A stretch of 64,000 bases of DNA from Mixta intestinalis (GCF_009914055.1 NZ_CP028271.1:310001-374000); one strand, 5' to 3'. Shown: positions 43,951 to 55,182, numbered from the stretch's first letter. Notes: generated from the sequence alone by a model not told the origin. Made by a program: numbers and translations.

Positions 43951-45426
43951 TTAGCCCTCGTAGGGGTCAAAGACGTCTTTACCCATGCCGCATTCCGGGC
44001 AGAGGAAATCTTCCGGTACGTCAGCCCAGGCGGTGCCCGGCGCTACATCCTGAGAGTCTTCACCGGTCGCCGGGTCGTAGACCCACAGGCAGACGCTGCA
44101 AATCATTTTCTGACCGGCATCTGCCGCAACGCTGTTGTCGGCGCTTTCCGGTGCGGCGTTAACGGCTACCTCCAGTGCGGCGGCCGGTGCAGCGGCAGCT
44201 TTCGGCTGTGCGGCTTGTGCTGGCAGCGGTGACAGCGCCCACTGGCGAGCAATGTTGCGGCCATGTTCGCGGCACTCTTCCAGCGCTTTACCATCCGGAC
44301 GCCATTTGGTTTTCAGGCTGAGGGACATTTCAAAACCGGCGTCCTGCAAACGGGTTGACAGGCGATCTACCGCACCACCGCTCCAGCCGTGTGAACCGAA
44401 GGCACTGGCACGTTTGTTGCGGAAACGCAGACCGGTCATCTCTTCTACCAGACCAGCGATTTTCGGCATCATCACGTTGTTCATGGTGGAAGTCCCCACC
44501 AGCACGCCTTTGGAGCGGAATACGTTGGTCAGGATTTCATTTTTGTCGCTGCGCGCGACGTTAAAGATTTTTACCGCTACGCGAGGATCGATTTCGTTAA
44601 TGCCCTGTGCGATAGCATCAGCCATCATGCGGGTGTTGTTGGACATGGTATCGTAGAAGATGGTGATACGATCTTCCTGATAGTCAGCGGCCCATTTCAG
44701 GTAAAGTTCGACAATCTGAGTCGGGTTGTCGCGCCATACCACACCGTGAGAGGTAGCAATCATGCTGACCGGCAGGTTGAAGCCGAGGATTTCAGTGATT
44801 TTTGGCGTCACCAGACGGCTGAACGGTGTCAGGATGTTAGCGTAGTAACGCTGGCACTGTTCAAACAGTTCAGTCTGATCAACTTCATCGTTGAACAGAT
44901 GTTCGTCGCAGTAGTGCTGACCGAAGGCATCGTTACTGAACAGTACGGCATCTTCAGTCATGTAAGTCATCATGCTGTCCGGCCAGTGCAGCATCGGCGT
45001 TTCAACGAAGATCAGTTTTTTACCGTTACCGATATCCAGTGAATCACCGGTTTTTACCACGTTGAAGTTCCATTCCGGGTGATGGTGATGACCGTTGATG
45101 GAGTCAATGGCGTTTTCGGTGCAGTAGATCGGCGTATTCGGGATGCGGGACATCAGCTCGGTCAGAGCACCGGCGTGGTCTTCTTCCGCATGGTTAATGA
45201 TGATGTAGTCGATTTTATCGAGAGCGATTTCCTGCATCAGGTTGTTGACAAATTCACGGCTGAATTTGTGGTCAACGGTGTCGATCAGGACATTTTTCTC
45301 TTCTTTGATCAGGTAGCTGTTGTAGCTGCTGCCTCTCAGCGTTTTATATTCGGTACCATGAAAATCACGTACTTCCCAGTCGCGTTGGCCTACCCAGGTA
45401 ATGTTATTTTTAACGTGAATGCTCAT
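43951..45426 (-). CDS. norV: NorV, anaerobic nitric oxide reductase flavorubredoxin
   Basis: 491 residues (E. coli about 479; the extra length is an Ala/Pro-rich linker). It reduces NO to N2O in the cytoplasm under low oxygen. The diiron beta-lactamase-like domain has ligands H79-x-E81-x-D83-H84. A flavodoxin domain ([20 protein letters not shown]) and a C-terminal rubredoxin with [10 protein letters not shown] and CPECGMG follow. It is transcribed from a sigma54 promoter at 45466-45481 under NorR. Confidence 0.97.
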   Translation of the reverse strand: MSIHVKNNITWVGQRDWEVRDFHGTEYKTLRGSSYNSYLIKEEKNVLIDTVDHKFSREFVNNLMQEIALDKIDYIIINHAEEDHAGALTELMSRIPNTPIYCTENAIDSINGHHHHPEWNFNVVKTGDSLDIGNGKKLIFVETPMLHWPDSMMTYMTEDAVLFSNDAFGQHYCDEHLFNDEVDQTELFEQCQRYYANILTPFSRLVTPKITEILGFNLPVSMIATSHGVVWRDNPTQIVELYLKWAADYQEDRITIFYDTMSNNTRMMADAIAQGINEIDPRVAVKIFNVARSDKNEILTNVFRSKGVLVGTSTMNNVMMPKIAGLVEEMTGLRFRNKRASAFGSHGWSGGAVDRLSTRLQDAGFEMSLSLKTKWRPDGKALEECREHGRNIARQWALSPLPAQAAQPKAAAAPAAALEVAVNAAPESADNSVAADAGQKMICSVCLWVYDPATGEDSQDVAPGTAWADVPEDFLCPECGMGKDVFDPYEG

Positions 45427-45465
45427 CTTGGTTCCTCTAACAGGTTCATAAAGTTAACCTGTTAT

Positions 45466-45481
45466 TGCACTTCGCGTGCCA
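45466..45481 (-). promoter_or_regulatory. Sigma54 promoter of norV-norW-tehB
   Basis: On the minus strand TGGCACG-N4-GTGCA, with GG and GC at the exact -24/-12 spacing. One base differs from the consensus. Confidence 0.85.
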
Positions 45482-45521
45482 GTTTTTATCTCATTGATTT
45501 TTAATGAGTTAAATTTTAAGG

Positions 45522-45538
45522 ATTGTTGAAATGACAGT
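45522..45538. promoter_or_regulatory. NorR site A in the norR-norV spacer
   Basis: ATTGT-N7-ACAGT with GT-N7-AC core at 45525-45535. One of three, as in E. coli. Confidence 0.75.
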
Positions 45539-45546
45539 TTTAATCT

Positions 45547-45563
45547 ATTGTGTTTTTGACAAT
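45547..45563. promoter_or_regulatory. NorR site B in the norR-norV spacer
   Basis: Perfect ATTGT-N7-ACAAT repeat, centred 25 bp from site A. Confidence 0.78.
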
Positions 45564-45566
45564 TGC

Positions 45567-45583
45567 ATTGTGGAAACGACAGC
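45567..45583. promoter_or_regulatory. NorR site C, touching the norR start
   Basis: ATTGT-N7-ACAGC, ending one base before the norR ATG and covering its ribosome site. Binding here could lower norR expression (autorepression). Confidence 0.7.
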
Positions 45584-47101
45584 ATGACGATTTCAGTAGA
45601 GAGCCTTGCCGCACTGGCGGTTGAAATTCAGAACGGCCTTTCCCGTTCCGACCGTTTTAAGCACATGATTAGCAGCATTCATCATCTGTTGCAGTGCGAT
45701 GCCACCGCGCTGCTGCGCTACGAGGCGCAGCATTTCCGCCCGCTGGCGACAGCGGGACTGGCACCGGACGTGATGGGCAGGCGCTTTAAAATCGAGGCGC
45801 ATCCGCGTCTGGAGGCGATTGCCCGTGCCGGCGACGTGGTGCGTTTTCCCGCCGACAGCAGCCTGCCCGATCCCTATGACGGACTGATCCCCGATCGGCA
45901 TGAGCTACATGTACACGCCTGCGTTGGCCTGCCGCTGTTTTCCGGTCAAAACCTGATTGGGGCGCTGACGCTGGACGGCATGAACGCCAGCCAGTTTGAC
46001 GATTACAGCGATGAAGAGCTGCGCGTGGTGGCGAGCCTGGTGGGTAGCGCGCTGAATAATGCGCTGTTGCTGGAACAGCTGGAGCAGCCGGGCAACGCCT
46101 TCACGCCCGATCATGCGCGGCGCGGCGGGACGGAAGAGAGCGAGATGATCGGTGATTCCGTACCGATGCAGCAGCTGAAGAAAGAGATTGCGGTAGTGGC
46201 ACCGACCGATCTTAACGTGCTGATTACCGGCGAAACCGGCGTCGGGAAAGAGCTGGTTGCGCAGGCGCTGCATCGCCAGTCGGCACGTGCCGCCAGCCCG
46301 TTAATTTACCTCAACTGTGCGGCGCTGCCGGAAACCGTGGCGGAAAGCGAGCTGTTTGGCCATGTGAAAGGGGCTTTTACCGGCGCGGTGCACGATCGTA
46401 CCGGGAAGTTTGAAATGGCCGATGGCGGTACGTTGTTCCTTGATGAAATTGGTGAACTGCCGCTGACGCTACAGGCGAAGCTGTTGCGCGTACTGCAATA
46501 TGGCGACCTGCAACGCGTGGGGGAAGATCGTCATCTGAAGGTGGACGTGCGTATCCTGGCGGCGACTAACCTTGAACTGCGTCAGGCGGTGGCCGACGGG
46601 ACTTTCCGGGCCGATCTCTATCATCGCCTTAGCGTATTTCCATTGCAGGTACCGGCGCTACGCGAGCGTGGCGAAGATATCATTCTGCTGGCCGGTTATT
46701 TCTGTGAGAAGTGCCGGGCGAAGTTTGGCCTGCAACATATCGCGCTCAGCGCGGCGGCGCGTGCAATGCTGAGCAGCTACCGCTGGCCGGGCAATATCCG
46801 CGAACTGGAACATGCTATCTATCGCGCAACCATCGTCGCGCAGGCAGATGCGCGCAACGGCGATATTTTGCTGATGCCGCATCACTTTTCGCTGGATAAC
46901 GGCGCGGAAGTAATGGAAATACCGCAGCCTGCCGAAGCGTTGCCGCAGCAGAACTTACAGGACGCCACGCGCGATTTTCAGCGTCAGTATATCCTGCGTG
47001 CGCTCCAGGCCAGCGATAACAACTGGGCCGCCTGCGCTCGCCGACTGGAGATGGATGCGGGTAATTTGCATCGCCTGGCGCGGCGGCTGGAATTGAAGTA
47101 G
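45584..47101 (+). CDS. norR: NorR, NO-sensing sigma54-dependent activator
   Basis: 505 residues. The N-terminal GAF domain (about 1-170) senses NO through a non-haem iron. The AAA+ domain has GETGVGKE (Walker A), GAFTGA (sigma54 contact) and [14 protein letters not shown] (Walker B). The C-terminal Fis-type helix-turn-helix ends [28 protein letters not shown]. The start ATG 45584 agrees with E. coli NorR; the frame is open for 21 bp upstream. It is divergent from norV and expected to act on the sites in this spacer, and by inference on those at 18979-19038. Confidence 0.95.
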   Translation: MTISVESLAALAVEIQNGLSRSDRFKHMISSIHHLLQCDATALLRYEAQHFRPLATAGLAPDVMGRRFKIEAHPRLEAIARAGDVVRFPADSSLPDPYDGLIPDRHELHVHACVGLPLFSGQNLIGALTLDGMNASQFDDYSDEELRVVASLVGSALNNALLLEQLEQPGNAFTPDHARRGGTEESEMIGDSVPMQQLKKEIAVVAPTDLNVLITGETGVGKELVAQALHRQSARAASPLIYLNCAALPETVAESELFGHVKGAFTGAVHDRTGKFEMADGGTLFLDEIGELPLTLQAKLLRVLQYGDLQRVGEDRHLKVDVRILAATNLELRQAVADGTFRADLYHRLSVFPLQVPALRERGEDIILLAGYFCEKCRAKFGLQHIALSAAARAMLSSYRWPGNIRELEHAIYRATIVAQADARNGDILLMPHHFSLDNGAEVMEIPQPAEALPQQNLQDATRDFQRQYILRALQASDNNWAACARRLEMDAGNLHRLARRLELK

Positions 47102-47119
47102 CGGATAATGACATACCGT

Positions 47120-47163
47120 TGCTGCTGCGGATATGGCCTGGTTTGCATACCGCAGCAGTATTT
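47120..47163 (+). terminator. Hairpin after norR
   Basis: CTGCTGCGG / CCGCAGCAG, a 9-bp perfect stem with a 19-nt loop, followed by TATTT. Confidence 0.6.
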
Positions 47164-47548
47164 AGCAATGGAATGAAGGCAATTAAAAATCACGTCACCG
47201 TATATTGTGCAGTCACAAAGAAAGCGCGTTATTTCTTTTATTGATTCCTTATTTTTAATAATTAAAAATCTTATATTTAATAACCTGTTTTTTTGATGCT
47301 TAATCGTTACTTAACTTGTTTCATTTTATTTCCCGTAAATGGATGGGAAAGTTAAATAAAGAGTAAACGGCAAAAAAAAGTGTAGCGGCATATGGGGTGG
47401 AAATAAGCATTTAATTTTTTCTCGTAAAAATATTCTAACAAGGTTTTTTTCTTTTTGTTACTTTTTGATTAAATCATCCTCTTGTTTAAGGAACCATTTA
47501 AAATAATTATCTCTGTCGCTGGAGAAGTTATTTAAATAAGGAGGAGCG
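47164..47548. other. AT-rich upstream region of the urease operon
   Basis: About 385 bp with several T- and A-rich runs. It must hold the ureA promoter. I saw no sigma54 motif and no clear NtrC or Nac palindrome. AAGGAGGAG precedes ureA. Confidence 0.5.
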
Positions 47549-47851
47549 ATGCAATTAACACCGCGAGAAATAGATAAGCTCATGGTTTATACCCTGGCTG
47601 ATGTTGCCACCCGAAGAAAAGCGCGGGGGCTAAAACTTAATTACCCGGAAGCGGTAGCCATTATTACGGTGGCTGCGCTGGAAGGCGCACGGGACGGTAA
47701 AACCCTGGAAGAGGTTATGTCTGAGGCGAGGCAGGTTCTCAGTAAGGATGATGTTATGGAAGGCGTTCCAGATCTTATACCTCATGTACAGGTAGAGGCT
47801 ATTTTTACCGACGGTAGCCGGTTAATTACGGTGCATGATCCTATTCAGTAA
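47549..47851 (+). CDS. ureA: Urease subunit gamma
   Basis: 100 residues, exactly the family size, starting [20 protein letters not shown] and with [21 protein letters not shown]. It is a structural subunit of the nickel urease that splits urea to ammonia and carbamate. First gene of ureABCEFGD. A very strong ribosome site (AAGGAGGAG) precedes the ATG. Confidence 0.98.
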   Translation: MQLTPREIDKLMVYTLADVATRRKARGLKLNYPEAVAIITVAALEGARDGKTLEEVMSEARQVLSKDDVMEGVPDLIPHVQVEAIFTDGSRLITVHDPIQ

Positions 47852-47925
47852 AATACTGTTTGAATATTAATTATTTTACATCAGTTTATAGCGGGAATTT
47901 TGGCGTAAAAATTCAAGGAGGGGCT

Positions 47926-48360
47926 GTGTGTTATTCAGATAAGGAAAGTGAGACGGAAGTCGGTGGTTATATTCTGAAAGAAAATCCGATTGCGTTTAAT
48001 ACTGACAAACCAGAAACCCGGATTAAGGTACGTAATACGGGCGATCGTGCTATACAGGTTGGTTCCCATTTTCACTTCTTTGAAGCGAATAAAGCGCTGC
48101 AATTTGATCGGCAGCAGGCTTATGGCAAAAGATTAAATATTGCCGCCACCACCGCTATTCGTTTTGAGCCGGGTGATGAAATTGAAGTGGGATTAATACC
48201 GGTAGGTGGAAAACAAACGCTGTATGGATTTAATAATTTGGTCGATGGCTGGACAGGAGAAAGTCCGGTAGCACAAGGCGAACGCGCTGAAAAAATTCAG
48301 GCGGTAAAACACGCTATCGCGCTGGGTTATCAAACCTGGGATAAATCAACAAGCCGCTAA
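47926..48360 (+). CDS. ureB: Urease subunit beta
   Basis: 144 residues if started at the GTG 47926, which has AAGGAGGGG three bases upstream of it. A TTG at 47860 would give 166 residues and has no ribosome site. The core ([60 protein letters not shown]) is clear. The N-terminal and C-terminal extensions resemble the longer Yersinia-type beta subunit more than the ~105-residue Klebsiella form. Structural subunit; 74 bp after ureA with the chosen start. Confidence 0.93.
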   Translation: MCYSDKESETEVGGYILKENPIAFNTDKPETRIKVRNTGDRAIQVGSHFHFFEANKALQFDRQQAYGKRLNIAATTAIRFEPGDEIEVGLIPVGGKQTLYGFNNLVDGWTGESPVAQGERAEKIQAVKHAIALGYQTWDKSTSR

Positions 48361-48377
48361 CGGTTAAGGAGTTTTTC

Positions 48378-50093
48378 ATGCCTGTTATTTCTCGTCAGGA
48401 ATATGCTGGCCTGTTCGGGCCGACGACCGGGGATAAAATTCGCCTCGGCGATACTAACCTGTTTATCGAAATTGAACGCGATTTGCGCGGTTACGGTGAT
48501 GAATCAGTCTATGGCGGCGGTAAATCATTACGCGATGGCATGGGCGCGGATAACCGAATGCTCAGCGCCGACGTGCTGGATCTGGTAATTACCAACGTTA
48601 CCGTACTGGATGCCCGACAGGGCGTGATAAAAGCGGACGTCGGTATTAAAAATGGCCTGATCGCGGGTATTGGTAAGTGCGGTAATCCCGGCATGATGGA
48701 TGGCGTAACGCCAGGCATGGTGGTGGGGGTAAGCACGGATGTCATTTCTGGCGAACACCTTATTTTAACCGCTGCCGGTATTGATACGCATATCCATTTT
48801 ATTTCGCCGCAGCAGGCAGAACATGCGCTTTCTAATGGTGTGACCACCTTTTTTGGTGGCGGCATTGGACCAACCGATGGAACTAACGGCACGACGGTTA
48901 CTGCCGGGCCCTGGCATATCGAACGTATGCTGCGTGCGGTTGAAAGTTTACCGGTAAATATTGGATTGCTGGGTAAGGGACACGCCTCCTGTGCCGGACC
49001 ATTACGGGAGCAAATTTGCGCCGGTGCCGCCGGGCTTAAAGTTCACGAAGATTGGGGAGCAACTGGCTCAGCGTTACGCCATGCGTTACGCGTAGCGGAT
49101 GAGATGGATATCCAGGTGGCGGTCCATACCGACAGCCTCAATGAAGGTGGCTACGTAGAAGATACGATCGATGCGTTTGAAGGCCGTACTATCCATACCT
49201 TTCATACGGAAGGAGCGGGTGGTGGGCATGCGCCTGACATCATTAAAGTTGCGGCGCAAATGAACGTTTTGCCCAGTTCAACCAACCCAACGCTGCCGTT
49301 TGGCATTAACAGCCAGGCGGAGCTGTTCGACATGATCATGGTTTGCCATAACCTCAACCCTGACGTTCCCGCAGACGTTGCTTTTTCCGAGAGCCGTGTT
49401 CGTCCTGAAACAATCGCAGCGGAAAACGTTCTGCACGATATGGGCGTCCTGTCGATGTTTTCCAGCGACTCACAGGCGATGGGGCGCGTAGGAGAAAACT
49501 GGTTGCGGGTGATGCAAACTGCCCACGCGATGAAACAAGCTCGCGGCAAACTGCCGGAGGATGCGGCAGATAACGATAATTTTCGCGTACTGCGCTATGT
49601 GGCAAAAATCACGATTAATCCCGCTATTGCTCAGGGCATCAGCCACGTGCTTGGCTCGGTCGAGACAGGAAAAATGGCGGACCTGGTATTGTGGGAGCCA
49701 CGCTTCTTCGGCGCGAAACCTAAATTGGTTATCAAAGGCGGCATGATTAACTGGGCGATCATGGGCGATCCTAATGCCTCCCTGCCGACACCGCAGCCTG
49801 TCTGGTATCGGCCTATGTTTGGCGCACAGGGAAAAACGCTGCGCGACACCTGCGTTACCTTCGTTTCACGCGCGGCGCTGGAAGCGGATGTAAAAGAAAA
49901 ACTGGGGCTTGAACGCCAGGTTATGGCGGTCAGGCAATGCCGTTCTGTCACCAAGCGCGACATGGAGCGCAATGCTGAAACGCCGCACATTGACGTGGAT
50001 CCTGAGACGTTTGCCGTCCGCGTAAATGGTGAACATGCCACCGTTGAGCCGGTGGCCTCGGTGGCACTTAACCAGCGTTACTTCTTCAGCTAG
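48378..50093 (+). CDS. ureC: Urease subunit alpha (catalytic)
   Basis: 571 residues. The nickel-bridging carbamylated lysine is K221 in [11 protein letters not shown]. The metal histidines are in DTHIHF and [12 protein letters not shown]. The mobile flap carries C323-H324 in MVCHNLNPD. All key residues are intact, so the enzyme should be active once the accessory proteins load nickel. Preceded by AAGGAG. Confidence 0.98.
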   Translation: MPVISRQEYAGLFGPTTGDKIRLGDTNLFIEIERDLRGYGDESVYGGGKSLRDGMGADNRMLSADVLDLVITNVTVLDARQGVIKADVGIKNGLIAGIGKCGNPGMMDGVTPGMVVGVSTDVISGEHLILTAAGIDTHIHFISPQQAEHALSNGVTTFFGGGIGPTDGTNGTTVTAGPWHIERMLRAVESLPVNIGLLGKGHASCAGPLREQICAGAAGLKVHEDWGATGSALRHALRVADEMDIQVAVHTDSLNEGGYVEDTIDAFEGRTIHTFHTEGAGGGHAPDIIKVAAQMNVLPSSTNPTLPFGINSQAELFDMIMVCHNLNPDVPADVAFSESRVRPETIAAENVLHDMGVLSMFSSDSQAMGRVGENWLRVMQTAHAMKQARGKLPEDAADNDNFRVLRYVAKITINPAIAQGISHVLGSVETGKMADLVLWEPRFFGAKPKLVIKGGMINWAIMGDPNASLPTPQPVWYRPMFGAQGKTLRDTCVTFVSRAALEADVKEKLGLERQVMAVRQCRSVTKRDMERNAETPHIDVDPETFAVRVNGEHATVEPVASVALNQRYFFS

Positions 50094-50108
50094 GAGCCAG
50101 GTGAAAGC

Positions 50109-50702
50109 ATGATTATTGTGGAAAAAGTGCTGGGTAATATCAAACGGGATGCGCTGTGGCAGACGCGAGTAGCCAGTAACCCGGTGGATTTACTGGAGCT
50201 AACGCAGTGGGAGGCGCAAAAAAGCTGCTGTCGTAAAACGACGCGTGCTGGTCTGGATCTGGGTATTGCGCTACCGCGTCAACAGTTGTTGCAGGATGGT
50301 GATGTCATATTGTGGGATGAACAGCAGGCACGGGCGGTAGTGGTGAAGATCCAGCTGCGCGATGTGATGGTGATTCATCTGGAAAGCTTGCTGGCCCGGG
50401 AGCCGCACAGCCTGATGCGGATCGGTTTCGAGCTGGGGCATGCGCTGGGTAATCAGCACTGGAAAGCGGTGCTTAAGGAGACGCGTATTTTTATTCCGCT
50501 TACCGTTGCAACGCACGTAATGGAAGCCGTAATGAAAACGCATGGATTCCATTATCTGCCGTATTCCTTTGTCCCCGGTGAGAGCGTTCTGCCAGCGCTG
50601 ACGCAGGCGGAAGCGCGTCTGCTATTCGGGGGGGCCGAAGATTCCGCCACGCATGTACATGTTGAACATGCGTTGGGCCAGCATGCGATCAAATTGAAAT
50701 GA
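50109..50702 (+). CDS. ureE: Urease accessory protein UreE (nickel metallochaperone)
   Basis: 197 residues: N-terminal peptide-binding domain, then a metal-binding domain with [12 protein letters not shown] and a conserved His cluster. The tail [11 protein letters not shown] is only moderately His-rich, without the long poly-His end of Klebsiella UreE. It delivers Ni2+ to the UreDFG complex. Overlaps ureF as ATGA. Confidence 0.93.
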   Translation: MIIVEKVLGNIKRDALWQTRVASNPVDLLELTQWEAQKSCCRKTTRAGLDLGIALPRQQLLQDGDVILWDEQQARAVVVKIQLRDVMVIHLESLLAREPHSLMRIGFELGHALGNQHWKAVLKETRIFIPLTVATHVMEAVMKTHGFHYLPYSFVPGESVLPALTQAEARLLFGGAEDSATHVHVEHALGQHAIKLK

Positions 50703-51385
50703 ATGCATTACGTCTGATTCGCATTATGCAATTTGGCGATTCGGTACTGCCGGTAGGTGCGTTTGCCTTCTCCAACGGCGTGGAATCCGCCATTCAGCAC
50801 GGCGTGGTACACAATGCGGCAACGCTGGCGGCATTTACCCGCAGTGCTTTACAGCAGGCCGCTACTGGAGACGCACGCGCCGTCGCCTCCTGCTGTCAAC
50901 GACTACAACAGCAGGATCTGGCCGCAGCGCTGATTCACGATCGCAAGCTGTTTAATCGCAAGCTGAATGAAGAAAGCCGGGTAATGGTTACCCGGATGGG
51001 AAAAAAGCTGGCAGAAATGGCCGTCATCGTTACCGACGATCCTGATATAGCCTGGTGGCTGGAGAAGATTGCATCGGGTGAAACGCCGGGTACCTATCCC
51101 ATTACGCAGGCACTGGTACTGAATGCGCTCGGCGTGACGCCGCGTGAGGCGGTAGTGGTGCATCTGTATGGCGTGGCAATGACGTTGCTCAGCGCGGCCA
51201 TGCGCCTGATGCGTATCACGCATCTGGAAACTCAGCGCATCTTATTTGAACTTAACGACTCCGTTGAGGCGCTATGCGATCTGGCTGAACAGGGGAATGT
51301 CGATCAGATGGCCAGTTACGCGCCGGTAAGTGATGTATTAGCGGCGCTGCATGTCCGGGCATTTACGCGTCTGTTCAGCAATTAA
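50699..51385 (+). CDS. ureF: Urease accessory protein UreF
   Basis: 228-residue all-helical protein starting [31 protein letters not shown], the family opening. It binds UreD and gates UreG GTPase activity during activation of urease. Translationally coupled to ureE. Confidence 0.95.
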   Translation: MNALRLIRIMQFGDSVLPVGAFAFSNGVESAIQHGVVHNAATLAAFTRSALQQAATGDARAVASCCQRLQQQDLAAALIHDRKLFNRKLNEESRVMVTRMGKKLAEMAVIVTDDPDIAWWLEKIASGETPGTYPITQALVLNALGVTPREAVVVHLYGVAMTLLSAAMRLMRITHLETQRILFELNDSVEALCDLAEQGNVDQMASYAPVSDVLAALHVRAFTRLFSN

Positions 51386-51409
51386 GGCTTACTTCGCTAA
51401 GGAAATATT

Positions 51410-52045
51410 GTGAAAAAAATTACCCGTATAGGTATTGGCGGGCCGGTTGGTTCAGGAAAAACCGCCATTATTGAGGTTATTACACCGCTACTGATACAAA
51501 AAGGCGTCAGGCCGTTGATTATCACTAATGATATCGTCACCACTGAAGATGCTAAACAGGTTAAGCGCACCTTAAAGGGTATTCTGGACGAAGAAAAAAT
51601 TCTGGGCGTGGAGACGGGAGCCTGCCCTCATACCGCAGTGCGTGAAGATCCCAGCATGAACATCGCAGCGGTTGAGGAGATGGAGGCGCGTTTCCCGGAC
51701 AGCGACGTGGTGTTAATCGAGAGCGGTGGCGATAACCTGACGTTGACGTTTAGCCCGGCGCTGGCTGATTTCTATATCTATGTCATTGATGTTGCCGAAG
51801 GAGAAAAGATCCCCCGTAAAAATGGTCCCGGCCTGGTACAGGCCGATATTCTGGTGATTAATAAAATCGATCTCGCGCCTTATGTCGGGGCCAGCCTCGC
51901 GATAATGGAACAGGATACCCGGACCGTGCGTGGCGATCGTCCCTATATTCTGACCAACTGTAAAACGGGTGAAGGCGTTGCAGAGCTGGTGGCAATGATT
52001 ATGCGCGATTTTCTTTTTACCCATTCCGGGCAGGTGGCTCCATGA
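51410..52045 (+). CDS. ureG: Urease accessory GTPase UreG
   Basis: 211 residues. The P-loop is [10 protein letters not shown], and the metal-binding motif appears as C-P-H in [13 protein letters not shown]. Walker B-type ([10 protein letters not shown]) and the G4 motif (VINKIDLAP) are present. It drives nickel insertion by GTP hydrolysis. The stop overlaps ureD as ATGA. Confidence 0.98.
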   Translation: MKKITRIGIGGPVGSGKTAIIEVITPLLIQKGVRPLIITNDIVTTEDAKQVKRTLKGILDEEKILGVETGACPHTAVREDPSMNIAAVEEMEARFPDSDVVLIESGGDNLTLTFSPALADFYIYVIDVAEGEKIPRKNGPGLVQADILVINKIDLAPYVGASLAIMEQDTRTVRGDRPYILTNCKTGEGVAELVAMIMRDFLFTHSGQVAP

Positions 52046-52986
52046 GGGCAGAGGAGGCGCTCAGAGAGATAGCGCATATTGGACGAGAAGCGCCTGAGCT
52101 GGCGGCATATCAACAGGAGCCGCCGCAAATGGCCAGCGGCAGGCCGGGGAAATGTGGTTATTTGCGTCTGGAGTTTGCCCGGCGTAACCGGCGTAGCGTA
52201 CTGGCACATATGGATCGTCGCGCCCCCAGCCTGGTACAGCGGGCGCTGTACTGGGATGAGGCGATGCCGCACATGCCCTGTGTTTTTATGATTTCCACTT
52301 CAGGTTGTCTGCTACAGGGCGATCGTCAGGCGCTGGACATACATATGCTGCCCGGTGCCTGCGGTCATGTCACCACCCAGGCGGCAACCAAAATTCATGC
52401 GATGAGCCATAACTATGCTGCCCAGCGCCAGCAAATCACGTTGGAAGAAGGAAGCTACCTGGAGTTAATGCCCGATCCGGTTATTCCGCATAGCAACTCC
52501 CGCTTTTTCAGCACGACGCAGATCGTTATCCATCCGACGGCCACGCTGCTTTATGGTGAGATTGTGACGTCTGGCCGCAAATATCATGCTGCCGACGGGG
52601 GATTTAACTTTGATCTCTATTCCTCGTCGATCGTTGCACAGACAAACGAGGGCACCGAGCTGTTTAGCGAGCGTTATCTACTGACGCCAAAAAGCCAGCC
52701 GCTGGATAATGTGGGGGTGATGGGGCCGTTTTCCGTATTTGGTAATCTCATACTGCTTACGCCAGCGCATCATCATGCCGCTATTTTACAACAAACGTTA
52801 CCTCTCTATGACGCGGCAACCGGGATAGCCAGCGGAGCCAGCCTGCTGCCGAATCAGTGTGGAGTGATATTTAAGGCGCTGGGCTATGAAGCGCATCAGG
52901 TAAAACGTGCGATGCGTGCTTTCTGGCAGCTTGCCCGCCAGGAAATAACCGGTGCGTCTTTAATGCCAGAGTTTCTCTGGCGCTGA
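52042..52986 (+). CDS. ureD: Urease accessory protein UreD
   Basis: 314 residues with family segments [40 protein letters not shown] and [16 protein letters not shown]. It is the scaffold that docks the UreFG complex on apo-urease. The position at the end (ureABCEFGD) is the Yersinia-like order; in Klebsiella ureD is first. Confidence 0.94.
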   Translation: MRAEEALREIAHIGREAPELAAYQQEPPQMASGRPGKCGYLRLEFARRNRRSVLAHMDRRAPSLVQRALYWDEAMPHMPCVFMISTSGCLLQGDRQALDIHMLPGACGHVTTQAATKIHAMSHNYAAQRQQITLEEGSYLELMPDPVIPHSNSRFFSTTQIVIHPTATLLYGEIVTSGRKYHAADGGFNFDLYSSSIVAQTNEGTELFSERYLLTPKSQPLDNVGVMGPFSVFGNLILLTPAHHHAAILQQTLPLYDAATGIASGASLLPNQCGVIFKALGYEAHQVKRAMRAFWQLARQEITGASLMPEFLWR

Positions 52987-53005
52987 GGCTGAAAGGGAGA
53001 AATGT

Positions 53006-54001
53006 ATGCGAAATAGCTGCTTGCGGTGGTGCAGTGCCGCGGGACAGGGCGCTACCTGGGTGCTGCGTGGCTGCGCACAGGTCATGTTTCAGGAGAGTGC
53101 GCTGTGCGGGTTACTCTTTTTTATTGCTGTCTTTATCGCGGCCGGTCAGGCGCACGAGCTGACGATCGCTGTTGGGTGTCTGTTGGGAACGGCAACGTCG
53201 ACCGTTACAGCAGCGATATTATTGCCAGCAGAACGAGAGAAAACGGCGCAGGGGCTGTACGGCTATAACGGCTGTTTAATTGGCACGGCGCTGCCTTTTT
53301 TTCTGGCGGCGACGCCGCTGATGTGGGGCGTACTAATGTTCTGTTGCCTGCTTTCAGTCATGCTGACTGCGGCGATGGAACGGGCTTTTGCCGTTTATCG
53401 ACTGCCGGTACTGACGGCCCCTTTTGTATTAATCAGCTGGATCGCACTTTTAGCCAGCTATCATTTCGCCGCGCTGAAGCCGGGCCCTCTGCCCGTACCG
53501 GTTTTACCACATGTAACGGCTGTCCAGACAGCGTTGCCTCTGCTAATGCCGGATGCCCTTTTGTCAGGCGTTTCCCAGGTTTTTCTGCTGCAAAGCGACC
53601 TGGCAGGTATGCTGATGCTGTTGGGATTAGCGTGTAGCTCGTGGCGGGCTATGCTCTGCGCTCTGGGCGGTTCCATTGTGGCTTTCGGCTTTGCCTGGCT
53701 GATGAGTGCAGATGCAGAAGCGTTTAATGACGGTCTTTACTCCTTTAGCGCGGTATTAACCGCCGTCGCTTTAGGGGCTGCTTTTCCCTTCGCCAGCTGG
53801 CGGGATGCTATCGGTAGCGTGCTGGGCGTGTTGGCCGCCGTTTTAGTGCAGAGCGCTTTAAATACATTGCTTATGCCTCTGGGTATGCCAGCGTTTACCA
53901 TGCCTTTTGTCGTGGTCACCTGGTGCTGTCTGTTGGCCAGGCCAAAAAAGCAGTTCGATGACTGCTGTTCATTTAACAGGGAGGAAGTTAATGAAGCATA
54001 A
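53006..54001 (+). CDS. yut: Urea channel/transporter (UT/Yut family)
   Basis: 331 residues, almost wholly hydrophobic, about ten membrane helices. The two internally related halves show the urea-channel signatures: CAQVMFQESALCGLLFF with LYGYNGCLIGTALPFFL in the first, and QVFLLQSDLAGMLMLLG with LYSFSAVLTAVALGAAF in the second. It lets urea enter the cytoplasm for the urease coded just upstream. GAAAGGGAG precedes the start. It overlaps the nickel permease by 11 bp. Confidence 0.93.
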   Translation: MRNSCLRWCSAAGQGATWVLRGCAQVMFQESALCGLLFFIAVFIAAGQAHELTIAVGCLLGTATSTVTAAILLPAEREKTAQGLYGYNGCLIGTALPFFLAATPLMWGVLMFCCLLSVMLTAAMERAFAVYRLPVLTAPFVLISWIALLASYHFAALKPGPLPVPVLPHVTAVQTALPLLMPDALLSGVSQVFLLQSDLAGMLMLLGLACSSWRAMLCALGGSIVAFGFAWLMSADAEAFNDGLYSFSAVLTAVALGAAFPFASWRDAIGSVLGVLAAVLVQSALNTLLMPLGMPAFTMPFVVVTWCCLLARPKKQFDDCCSFNREEVNEA

Positions 54002-55046
54002 TATTGCACCTGAACATGGCCATGCCGTGCTGCGCTGGCATGCCGCAGGCTTACTGACGTTGATCGTACTGGTTAATATCGCCGTCTGGCTGCTGGCTTT
54101 TGCCGTTTTTGGGCATAACGCCACCCTGATGAGCATGGTTGTTCTCGCCTATAGCTTTGGGTTACGGCACGCTGTGGATGCCGATCATATTGCGGCGATT
54201 GATAACGTCACACGTAAAATGATGCAGCAGGGCAAAAAACCTATCGGTATCGGGGCATTTTTTTCACTGGGACATTCAACCATTGTTATTCTGGCAACGG
54301 CTCTGGTTGCCGCCGCTACCATGCTGTTACGCGATCGGCTTGAAAAATGGCATCAGATCGGTAGCGTGATAGGAACATCCGTATCCGCTATTTTTTTAAT
54401 GATTGTGGCGTTACTGAATCTGGTTATTTTGCTGGACGTATGGAAAAAATTTCGTCAGGTAAAACAGGGGATACCGCTGCAGTCCCAACAGCTTGATACG
54501 CTGCACCTGGGAGGCGGATGGCTTAGCCGCCTGTGTCGTCCACTGTTTGGCCTGGTCAGCCGCAACTGGCATATGTATTTGGTTGGCTTTCTGTTTGGCC
54601 TGGGGTTTGATACCGCTACCGAAATTGGTTTACTGTCAATTTCCGCCACTGGTGCTGGTCAGGGGATGCAATTCTGGCATCTGATGCTGTTTCCCGCTGC
54701 GTTTGCCGCTGGCATGATCCTAATCGATACCCTTGATAATTATGTGATGATAGGGGCATATGGCTGGGCCTTTTCACGTCCGGTACGCAAACTCTATTAT
54801 AACCTGACGATTACCGGGGCATCGGTAGTAGTGGCTCTGTTTATCGGCGGCCTGGAAGCTCTGGGGTTGATTATTGATAAGCTGGAATTGCAGGGCAACA
54901 TATGGCACAAGATTGCGGTGCTGAATGATAATCTTGGTCACCTGGGTTTTTGGATGGTTGGCCTGTTTATCGGCTGCTGGTTGTTATCAATGGCATGGTA
55001 TTACCTGTGCGGCTATGACAAATTACAGGTCGATACGTCTCGCTAA
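53991..55046 (+). CDS. High-affinity nickel permease (NixA/HoxN/NiCoT family)
   Basis: 351 residues from the ATG at 53991, chosen for GGAGGAAG upstream. Eight or so membrane helices. NiCoT signatures: RHAVDADHIAAIDN in helix II, LGFDTATEIG, and GMILIDTLDN. It supplies nickel for the urease encoded in the same operon. Overlap with the urea channel gene supports co-transcription. Confidence 0.94.
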   Translation: MKHNIAPEHGHAVLRWHAAGLLTLIVLVNIAVWLLAFAVFGHNATLMSMVVLAYSFGLRHAVDADHIAAIDNVTRKMMQQGKKPIGIGAFFSLGHSTIVILATALVAAATMLLRDRLEKWHQIGSVIGTSVSAIFLMIVALLNLVILLDVWKKFRQVKQGIPLQSQQLDTLHLGGGWLSRLCRPLFGLVSRNWHMYLVGFLFGLGFDTATEIGLLSISATGAGQGMQFWHLMLFPAAFAAGMILIDTLDNYVMIGAYGWAFSRPVRKLYYNLTITGASVVVALFIGGLEALGLIIDKLELQGNIWHKIAVLNDNLGHLGFWMVGLFIGCWLLSMAWYYLCGYDKLQVDTSR

Positions 55047-55072
55047 AGGCGATCGGTAAGGCGAAACCTTTG

Positions 55073-55119
55073 GCCTGTGCCCGTCATATCGCATGTTTAA
55101 TGCGCTGTCGGGCATGGGC
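55073..55119. terminator. Stem-loop after the urease operon
   Basis: GCCTGTGCCCG / CGGGCATGGGC, an 11-bp stem with two wobble pairs and a 25-nt loop that holds a smaller stem. It lies between convergent genes. The T run afterwards is weak. Confidence 0.45.
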
Positions 55120-55182
55120 TAACCGTTGGTTTTGGCAAAAAACGCTTTAGTGTAAAACGATGCTTCCTGCCGCCAGGCCGTA

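Noticed and set aside
47164..47548. Sigma54 or NtrC-type control of urease
   Set aside because: No GG-N10-GC promoter with flanking consensus and no NtrC palindrome found in the spacer.
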